Assembly (NCBI GenBank): GCA_964501275.1 | Contig: CAZCSP010000018.1 | Span: forward strand, 1-64,000 | From: 55-13 sp964501275 | GTDB taxonomy: Bacteria; Armatimonadota; Fimbriimonadia; Fimbriimonadales; Fimbriimonadaceae | DNA length: 64,000 nt | Direction of reading: 5' to 3' | In this document: in pieces, positions 58,748 through 64,000 of the stretch | Layout of the letters: each line of letters opens with the position of its first letter | How positions within the stretch are numbered: the first letter of the stretch is position 1 | Position numbers and translations under genes: made by a program | Notes under the pieces: model-generated | The model's input: the letters and a program-made list of their open reading frames with translations, nothing else | What the model was told of the DNA's origin: nothing | Database searches by the model: none

Positions 58748-59099
58748 CATCCTGTAGGCGGCGGATGCATTGTGCCGCCGTCCGCGCCGAATGCCCCCTG
58801 GAGGTCCAAGGCACGGAGACCGGGACGTGGACGTCCAGGCTACGGGGTTACGGCTGTAGACGGCGGCACAATGCATCCGCCGCCTACAGAGGCAATCTCA
58901 AAACCAGAGGAAAGACGATTACCGCGGAGAAACAGAAAAACCAAGGGCGCAAAGAAGCGCTCTCTGCCTGCCGCCTTCCCTTTGTGACTCTTTGCTTCTT
59001 CGTTTCTTCGCGGTGAAGAGGAACTTAGCCACTTGAGCTTGCCCTACAGAACCCGAGGCTGGCGGTGCCGATCTGGAGATCGGCGGTCCATCGGTCCAT
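58748..59099. other. Intergenic repeat cluster
   Basis: No gene in 352 bases. Contains family A copies at 58754-58782 (plus) and 58859-58887 (minus), family E phrases at 58797-58843, the family G phrase CTTTGCTTCTTCGTTTCTTC at about 58990-59009 and a family B palindrome at 59067-59091. The two family A copies face each other, so this region could fold into one large hairpin. Confidence 0.7.
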
Positions 59100-60275
59100 C
59101 TACGCGCAAACCGTCAACATCCGCGTGAGCGCTTCCTTCGCCCAATACGCCACCTTTTCCGGAACCTTCACTTGGTTCACAACCCTACCTTCCACCAGAT
59201 TCTCTAGAACCCAACAAAGGAAGCTGGGGTGGATACGGTACATGGTAGAGCAGGGGCAGATTTGGGGGTCGAGGCAGAAGATGGTCTTGTCGGGATTCTC
59301 CTTTGCGAGGCGGCTGACCAGGTTGATCTCAGTCCCAATCGCCCAAGTCGAACCAGGATCAGAGGCTTGAACGGTCTTCAGGATGAACTCGGTGGAGCCG
59401 TTGAAGTCGGATGCGCGGACCACATCGATTGGGCATTCGGGATGAACCAGAACCTGAACGCCGGGGTATTCGCGCCGGGCCTGTTCGATCTGTTCGACCG
59501 TGAACCGCTTGTGAACCGAACAGTGGCCCTTCCACAAAATAAACTTGGCCCGGATCAAATCCTCCTCGGTATTGCCTCCCAAGGGCTTGAACGGATCCCA
59601 AACCACCATCTCAGTCTCCGGGTCGTAGCCCAGCTTCGCGCCGGTGTTGCGCCCTAGGTGTTGGTCAGGGAAAAACAGCACCTTATCCCCCCGCTCCAGG
59701 GCCCACTGAACGGCAGTCGGGGCGTTGGTTGAAGTGCAAACCGTCCCCCCATGCTCCCCAACGAACGCCTTCAGATTGGCTGCCGAGTTGATGTAGGTAA
59801 CGGGGATAACTTTGGGTGTTTGGCTTTGGGCGTTCGGTGTTTGGGTCTGGGTGCGAATAGTCTTCCCCTGTTGCCCCACACCCAATGCCAAAGGCCTAGC
59901 CCCCAACACCCTCTCCAACTCCGCCCAGCACTTCCGCACTTGGAACAGATTCGCCATGTCCGCCATGGAACACCCCGCCGCCAAATTGGGCAGGATGACA
60001 GTCTGACTATCAGGCGTCAGAATGTCGGCGCTTTCGGCCATAAAGTGGACTCCGCAAAAGACGATGGTGTCGGCTTCAGGATGAAGGTTGGCGTCCTTGG
60101 CGAGCTTGTAGCTGTCGCCTCGATAGTCGGCGTGTTTGATGATCTCGTCGCGCTGATAGTGGTGGCCGAGGATGACGAGACGTTTGCCGAGCTTCTGCTT
60201 GGCGGCGACAATGCGGGCATCGGCCTCTTCGGGTGAGAGGTCGGCGTACTCCGTGGGGAGCGGGGCCTGATACAT
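59100..60275 (-). CDS. nadA: Quinolinate synthase NadA with repeat-derived insertion
   Basis: Condenses iminoaspartate with dihydroxyacetone phosphate to quinolinate for NAD synthesis, using a [4Fe-4S] cluster. Conserved parts: LVILGHHYQRDEIIKHADY, VFCGVHFMAESADILTPDSQ, ILPNLAAGCSMADM (first cluster Cys), GGTVCTSTNAPTAVQWAL (second), and CLDPQICPCSTMYRIHPS (third). Between the first two, about 30 residues (GARPLALGVGQQGKTIRTQT and the Gln/Thr/Pro-rich stretch after it) have no counterpart in other NadA and are encoded by a family F hairpin repeat. The frame stays open, so the enzyme may tolerate this as a loop. Confidence 0.95.
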   Translation of the reverse strand: MYQAPLPTEYADLSPEEADARIVAAKQKLGKRLVILGHHYQRDEIIKHADYRGDSYKLAKDANLHPEADTIVFCGVHFMAESADILTPDSQTVILPNLAAGCSMADMANLFQVRKCWAELERVLGARPLALGVGQQGKTIRTQTQTPNAQSQTPKVIPVTYINSAANLKAFVGEHGGTVCTSTNAPTAVQWALERGDKVLFFPDQHLGRNTGAKLGYDPETEMVVWDPFKPLGGNTEEDLIRAKFILWKGHCSVHKRFTVEQIEQARREYPGVQVLVHPECPIDVVRASDFNGSTEFILKTVQASDPGSTWAIGTEINLVSRLAKENPDKTIFCLDPQICPCSTMYRIHPSFLCWVLENLVEGRVVNQVKVPEKVAYWAKEALTRMLTVCA

Positions 60276-60587
60276 TCTTTATCTCCTATCTGGTTGGGCG
60301 ACAAGGGCGTCGCGCCTGGGAACGGTAACAGTCGGTTCGGACGACGGGGCTGTTGTTATCGCTCTACCGTTAGTATACGGGTAACGATCCAGAGTTGCTA
60401 CATAGCCTTGGGACGTGTAACACACACTATTTTGAGTTAGCTTTAAAAACACATAAGAAGAGATAGATTTCTCGTATTTGTACGAGTTAGCTCAACGAGA
60501 CTTGATTATTGGTGCTATGTACAGTATACACTCTGCGTTCTCGTTGGCTTCCACGATGATGCTGGAAGTCGAATATTGGAGGTCTCT
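60276..60587. other. AT-rich intergenic region before PEP-CTERM gene
   Basis: No gene. Two direct GAGTTAGCT repeats start at 60434 and 60484, exactly 50 bases apart, upstream of the promoter at 60502. They may be a regulator's binding sites. Confidence 0.5.
60502..60530 (+). promoter_or_regulatory. Promoter of PEP-CTERM gene
   Basis: TTGATT (60502-60507) and TATACA (60525-60530) with a 17-base spacer. A GGAGGT site at 60578-60583 precedes the ATG at 60588. Confidence 0.55.
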
Positions 60588-61163
60588 ATGAAGATTAAAT
60601 CTTTTGTGTTCGCTTCCGCTTTGGCTGTAAGCTCGTTTGCGGCGGCGGATACATTTACCACGACGATCGACGTCTCCGGCCTTGCGAGTTGGGATGGCTA
60701 CGGCAGCCCCAACAACTATGCGACCGTTCTTGATTTCGGAGCCCTAACGCCTGGATACACCAGCTTCGTGATCAATGGCATCGGCTGGGACAACGTGGGC
60801 CTGGCAACCGTTGGCGCCAGTTGGCTGTCGGAAATTGCATTCTCTTTTGAGAACACCACTTTGGATGCCGGGGTATGGTTACGCCCAGGTTCCGCTAACC
60901 AGAATTCCGGCACTGGCAACTACGGCAGTGGTGGCATCATCGATTTGGTTGGTTTGGAACTGGACTTCGCCTTGGATGCGGATGGCCTACTTCAGTTTCA
61001 AGTCTTCGAGACCTTCGATGACGTCGCCGATGCAATCGACGCGAACATCACCTCTGGCATGTTGACGATTCAGTACGATGCTCAGCCCGTTCCTGAGCCT
61101 GCCACCCTCGCCGCTCTCGGCCTGGGCGCAGCCGCTCTGCTTCGCCGACGCAAGAAGGCCTAA
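60588..61163 (+). CDS. PEP-CTERM sorting-tail secreted protein
   Basis: A 191-residue protein with signal peptide (SFVFASALAVSSFAAA) and a classic tail: PVPEPATLAALGLGAAALLR then RRKKA. The mature region is low in charge and rich in Gly, Asn and Ser (SGLASWDGYGSPNNYATVLD, SANQNSGTGNYGSGGIIDLV). Start at the ATG at 60588 fits the GGAGGT; a TTG at 60576 is in frame. The C-terminal Arg/Lys cluster would be left in the cytoplasm before exosortase cleavage. Confidence 0.9.
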   Translation: MKIKSFVFASALAVSSFAAADTFTTTIDVSGLASWDGYGSPNNYATVLDFGALTPGYTSFVINGIGWDNVGLATVGASWLSEIAFSFENTTLDAGVWLRPGSANQNSGTGNYGSGGIIDLVGLELDFALDADGLLQFQVFETFDDVADAIDANITSGMLTIQYDAQPVPEPATLAALGLGAAALLRRRKKA

Positions 61164-61187
61164 GCAGACTTAGGTTCTTCTGTCAAC

Positions 61188-61222
61188 GAGCCTCTCCTGG
61201 TCTCCAGGAGAGGCTCATTTTG
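61188..61222. terminator. Bidirectional hairpin terminator
   Basis: GAGCCTCTCCTGG-TCT-CCAGGAGAGGCTC followed by ATTTTGT. A 13-bp perfect stem between two convergent genes; it overlaps the last codons of the minus-strand metallophosphoesterase. Confidence 0.85.
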
Positions 61223-61955
61223 TATCGGGAAGCCAAGGTAGCAATTCCGCTGACAAGCACCCTGAGCCCGGCTCCCACTCATATCGCCCATAGAACCGCC
61301 CATGTGATCCCGCCTGGCACACCCATGTGGAGCCAATTTGAATAGGGGGATCGAGCAGCGTGTGGCTGTGGCCACCCAAGATCAGACCGATCTCGTCCGT
61401 TGCTTCTGCCAAAGCCTGATCCTGCTTGAACCCGATATGGGTCAGCGCGATCACCAGATCGCAACTTTGCTTTAAAATGCGAGCGACCCGCACCGCCTCG
61501 GGAATGGGCTGCGTCCAGATCATTTGGCTGACGGCTTGCGACTTCATCCGTTCCGTCACCATTGGAACCATCACTCCAAACACCCCGATCCTCAGCCCGT
61601 TTGCCTCCAGGGTGAGGGAAGGGGGAAGGATGCGTTGGCCTGATTTGTCATACAGGTTGGCGCAGAGGATAGGGTGCTGGTGCCCCGCGATCTTGGCCTC
61701 GAATGCCGATCTTAACAGATGCGACTCCCGGTTGCCGGGCACGCTGGCCATGCAGTCGAGATCGGCTAACAATCGCCACACCGGCTCTGGACGCAACGGG
61801 ATGCCTAGGTTTCCGGTCTTGATGCAGTCGCCGGTGTCGAAATAGAGGTCGCATCCTTCGCGAGCCAGTTTCAAGGCCTCGGATCGGCGCTGATCGAGCG
61901 ACCCATGCAGATCGTTCGTGTGGAGGATTCGAATCGAGTTGGCGGACATCGGCAT
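61215..61955 (-). CDS. Metallophosphoesterase, 5'-nucleotidase-like
   Basis: A 246-residue enzyme of the calcineurin-like fold. RILHTNDLHGSLDQRRSEAL holds the first metal residues (DxH), YFDTGDCIKTG the next (GDxx), VPGNRESHLL carries the GNR/E block, and LTHIGFKQDQ with ILGGHSHTLLDPP the final histidines (GHSH). This is the N-terminal metal domain of UshA-like 5'-nucleotidases without its C-terminal substrate domain. No signal peptide is visible, so it may be cytoplasmic. Ends inside the terminator stem. Confidence 0.9.
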   Translation of the reverse strand: MPMSANSIRILHTNDLHGSLDQRRSEALKLAREGCDLYFDTGDCIKTGNLGIPLRPEPVWRLLADLDCMASVPGNRESHLLRSAFEAKIAGHQHPILCANLYDKSGQRILPPSLTLEANGLRIGVFGVMVPMVTERMKSQAVSQMIWTQPIPEAVRVARILKQSCDLVIALTHIGFKQDQALAEATDEIGLILGGHSHTLLDPPIQIGSTWVCQAGSHGRFYGRYEWEPGSGCLSAELLPWLPDTK

Positions 61956-62056
61956 CCGTTAAGATAACTCAAAGGGAACTTTCCTCGCCTCCTGGCGCTT
62001 CAGCTGTAAGTAGAATAGAAGTTGGCGCTCGCGCCGCAACTAGGAGATTTCAACCC

Positions 62057-62335
62057 ATGAAGAAGATTGCACTCGTTCTTGCCATCGGCGCGCTCAGCGT
62101 TGGCGCTTTCGCCCAAACCAAAGCTCCCAAAGAGCTCCCTTGCCCGGTCATGCCCTCTCAGAAGGTGAAGATTGCCGAGGCGACCAAGACCAAGATGTAT
62201 TCCGACTACAAGGGACGACGATACTTCTTCTGCTGCGCCGGCTGTCCGGGCGCATTCAAGGCGACCCCTGCCAAGTATGCCAAAAAAGAGTGGAGCATCC
62301 CCACCCCCAAGGCTCCCAAGAAGCCAGCCAAGTAG
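62057..62335 (+). CDS. Secreted YHS/TRASH-like small protein
   Basis: A 92-residue protein with a signal peptide (IALVLAIGALSVGAFAQ). The mature domain shows CPVMPSQKVKIAEATKTKMY, then YKGRRYFFCCAGCPGAFKAT, the YHS-type metal-binding pattern (Cys...F-F-C-C-A-G-C). Proteins of this group bind copper or other soft metals. The Lys/Pro-rich tail (TPKAPKKPAK) may be a linker. AGGAG precedes the ATG. Related in plan to the gene at 18538. Confidence 0.8.
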   Translation: MKKIALVLAIGALSVGAFAQTKAPKELPCPVMPSQKVKIAEATKTKMYSDYKGRRYFFCCAGCPGAFKATPAKYAKKEWSIPTPKAPKKPAK

Positions 62336-62344
62336 GCGCAAGGC

Positions 62345-62469
62345 GTCCAGTGTTTGGCTTTGGGTAACAGGGTCTGAGAAGAAGTTTTTGATCGGTCAGA
62401 TTTGACCGATATGCCAGATTCGTCCGATCCCACGCCCAAAGCCAAACGCCCAAAGCCCATAATCCCCTC
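62345..62469. repeat. Family F hairpin before xylB
   Basis: Left arm CAGTGTTTGGCTTTGGG and right arm CCCAAAGCCAAACGCCCAAA (about 62349-62365 and 62437-62456), with an inner palindrome GATCGGTCAGATTTGACCGAT. Confidence 0.7.
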
Positions 62470-63891
62470 ATGGCGAAGTTGCTGGGGATCGACGTGGGCA
62501 CCTCAGGGTGCAAGGCCCTTTTGGTCGACGAGACTGGCCGGGTGCTCAAGCAGGCATCCGCCGAATACCCGCTCTCCGTGCCCCAGCCCCTATGGTCCGA
62601 GCAGAACCCCGAGGACTGGTGGCATGGGGTCCAGACTTGCCTCAACGACATCGATGAGTCAGGCATCGACGCCATCGGGCTCAGCGGGCAGATGCATGGC
62701 GCGGTGTTTCTGGACGCCCAAGATGAAGTCATCCGCCCCGCCGTCCTGTGGAACGACCAAAGGACCATCGAGGAATGCCGCCAGATAGACGAGATGGTGG
62801 GCGCAGAGAGGGTTCGCTCCATCACCGGCAACCCGCCCCTGACTGGCTTTCAACTCCCCAAACTCCTCTGGCTCCGAAACAAGGAACCAGAAAACTACGC
62901 CCAGGTTCGGTCCTTACTGCTCCCCAAAGACTACATACGATTCAAATTGAGCGGGGTCAAGGCAGGGGAGGTTAGCGACGCATCGGGGACTGGGATATTC
63001 GATGTTCCAAACCGCAAGTGGTCGGAAGAGATGATCGGGACTCTGGGCCTTGATGAGGGGATATTCCCAGAGGTTTTCGAATCGCACGTCGTCTCCAGCA
63101 AGACCAAGGATGGCATCCCGATCGTCGGGGGAGGCGGCGACCAAGCGGCGGGAGCCGTGGGCACAGGCGCGGTAGAACCGGGAGTCGTCAGTGTGAGCCT
63201 GGGCACCAGCGGAGTCGTTTTCACCTCCCTGGACCAACCCAACTACGACCCGGCGGGCGCGGTCCACACTTTCTGCCATGCCAACGGAGCCTGGCATGCG
63301 ATGGGCGTGATGCTGTCTTGTGGCGGTGCGCTGCGCTGGTATCGAGATTTATTTGGCCATGGGAAGAGTTACGACCAGATCGGTCAACTCGCGCAGGAGG
63401 CCCCGCCAGGCTGCGACGGCCTCACTTTTCTCCCCTACTTAACCGGCGAGCGGTCTCCCCACAACGACCCTTTGGCACGAGCCTCCTGGAGCGGAGCAAC
63501 CCTGGCCCACGGACCGGAACACTTTGCGCGAGCTATCTATGAAGGCGTAAGCTTTGGCCTCTTGGACGGGTTCAACGCCCTTAAAAAACTTGGTGCCCGA
63601 AGCGGCGAGATCCGCGTCACCAGCGGCGGCGCAAAGAGTCGCTTCTGGCTCCAGATGCTGGCCGATGTGTTTGGCGTTTCCTGCGTCACGCTGGAGTCCG
63701 ATGAGGGCCCAGCATTTGGGGCAGCGGTTCTGGCGGGAGTCGGTATCGGGCTCTGGCCCGATGTTCAAACCGCCTGCCGGGCAACCGTCAAAGTTAAAGA
63801 CCGTATAGAACCCTCGGGCGTCGACTATTCTCAGGCCCAGAAAAAATACTTGGACCTCTACCCCTGTCTTAAAACCTGGATTGTGGGCTAG
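62470..63891 (+). CDS. xylB: Xylulokinase (FGGY family)
   Basis: A 473-residue sugar kinase that phosphorylates D-xylulose. LLGIDVGTSGCKALLVDETG is the ATP loop; GLSGQMHGAVFLDAQDEVIR, PAVLWNDQRTIEECRQIDEM and KDYIRFKLSG follow, and the second half shows VVSVSLGTSGVVFTS, LTFLPYLTGERSPHNDPLAR and EIRVTSGGAKSRFWLQMLAD. The motif GQMHG and the LWNDQR block match xylulokinase more than glycerol kinase. No xylA or transporter is adjacent in this window. Confidence 0.94.
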   Translation: MAKLLGIDVGTSGCKALLVDETGRVLKQASAEYPLSVPQPLWSEQNPEDWWHGVQTCLNDIDESGIDAIGLSGQMHGAVFLDAQDEVIRPAVLWNDQRTIEECRQIDEMVGAERVRSITGNPPLTGFQLPKLLWLRNKEPENYAQVRSLLLPKDYIRFKLSGVKAGEVSDASGTGIFDVPNRKWSEEMIGTLGLDEGIFPEVFESHVVSSKTKDGIPIVGGGGDQAAGAVGTGAVEPGVVSVSLGTSGVVFTSLDQPNYDPAGAVHTFCHANGAWHAMGVMLSCGGALRWYRDLFGHGKSYDQIGQLAQEAPPGCDGLTFLPYLTGERSPHNDPLARASWSGATLAHGPEHFARAIYEGVSFGLLDGFNALKKLGARSGEIRVTSGGAKSRFWLQMLADVFGVSCVTLESDEGPAFGAAVLAGVGIGLWPDVQTACRATVKVKDRIEPSGVDYSQAQKKYLDLYPCLKTWIVG

Positions 63892-64000
63892 AATGGGCGG
63901 AATCCACAAATACTTGAATCTTTTAGGCCCTGCCGAACGTATTGGGGTGGGTCGGAATCTGGTAGGATTTAGCCCAATCTTATTGGAGCCCCACAAAGAG
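63892..64000. other. Window end, no gene identified
   Basis: 109 bases after xylB with no start codon and ribosome-binding site I trust. A gene could begin beyond the edge. Confidence 0.5.

Overview
The window looks like chromosome from a GC-rich, flagellated, diderm (outer-membrane) bacterium. My best guess is the Armatimonadota (Fimbriimonadia-like). This is inference from: flagellar L-ring and P-ring genes (FlgH, FlgI) that need an outer membrane; two secreted proteins with PEP-CTERM-type sorting tails (PVPEPAT...RRRKKA and PVPEPAT...RRKLRQ); CsrA/FliW control of flagella; and unusually many short palindromic repeats between genes. No rRNA, prophage, IS transposase or CRISPR array is visible. 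One tRNA, tRNA-His(GTG), is present.

Layout. 0.2-5.3 kb: degenerate PLD-like secreted protein, pdxS (vitamin B6), DinB protein, DapA/NAL-family lyase, HicAB toxin-antitoxin pair, coaD and a coiled-coil protein. 5.4-8.8 kb: sugar ABC importer whose binding protein is fused to its first permease, followed by a second permease; no ATPase. 8.8-10.6 kb: tightly overlapping winged-helix / nucleotidyltransferase / DUF488 operon behind a perfect 25-bp palindrome, the best candidate here for an undescribed toxin-antitoxin or defence-like module. 10.6-22.3 kb: HAF-repeat protein, GH130 phosphorylase plus a two-domain glycosyltransferase, PrcB_C-like protein, pyrimidine nucleoside phosphorylase, RNase HIII, tRNA-His, small secreted proteins, HIT hydrolase, Uma2 nuclease, CPBP protease and DUF2330 protein. 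22.4-31.1 kb: flagellar operon flgF-flgG-flgA-flgH-flgI-flgJ-flgN-flgK-flgL-fliW-csrA (rod, rings, chaperone, hook-filament junction, post-transcriptional control). 31.2-33.8 kb: ribF and small membrane proteins. 33.9-38.5 kb: rpmJ-rpsM-rpsK-rpoA-rplQ-truA-rplM-rpsI, lacking rpsD between rpsK and rpoA, ending in a clear terminator. 38.7-40.4 kb: compact pseudopilin / Cys-rich secreted protein cassette. 40.5-64 kb: MFS transporter, cinA, beta-helix/PA14 protein, GNAT, zinc-ribbon protein, several secreted proteins, NanE-NanK fusion, glycosyltransferase, TolB-like protein, lon, Tudor-like protein, nadA, PEP-CTERM protein, metallophosphoesterase, YHS-like protein and xylB.

The most distinctive theme is the dispersed repeats. 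At least eight families of short palindromes or hairpins recur between genes in both orientations. One is a 140-bp MITE-like element with 34-bp terminal inverted repeats, present twice. Repeats have also entered coding sequence in flgI (before the signal peptide), flgJ (a two-copy 43-residue tail) and nadA (a roughly 30-residue loop). Several start codons sit 6-7 nt after a -10-like hexamer, suggesting leaderless transcripts.

All calls come from reading the sequence and remembered family signatures; no database search was run.
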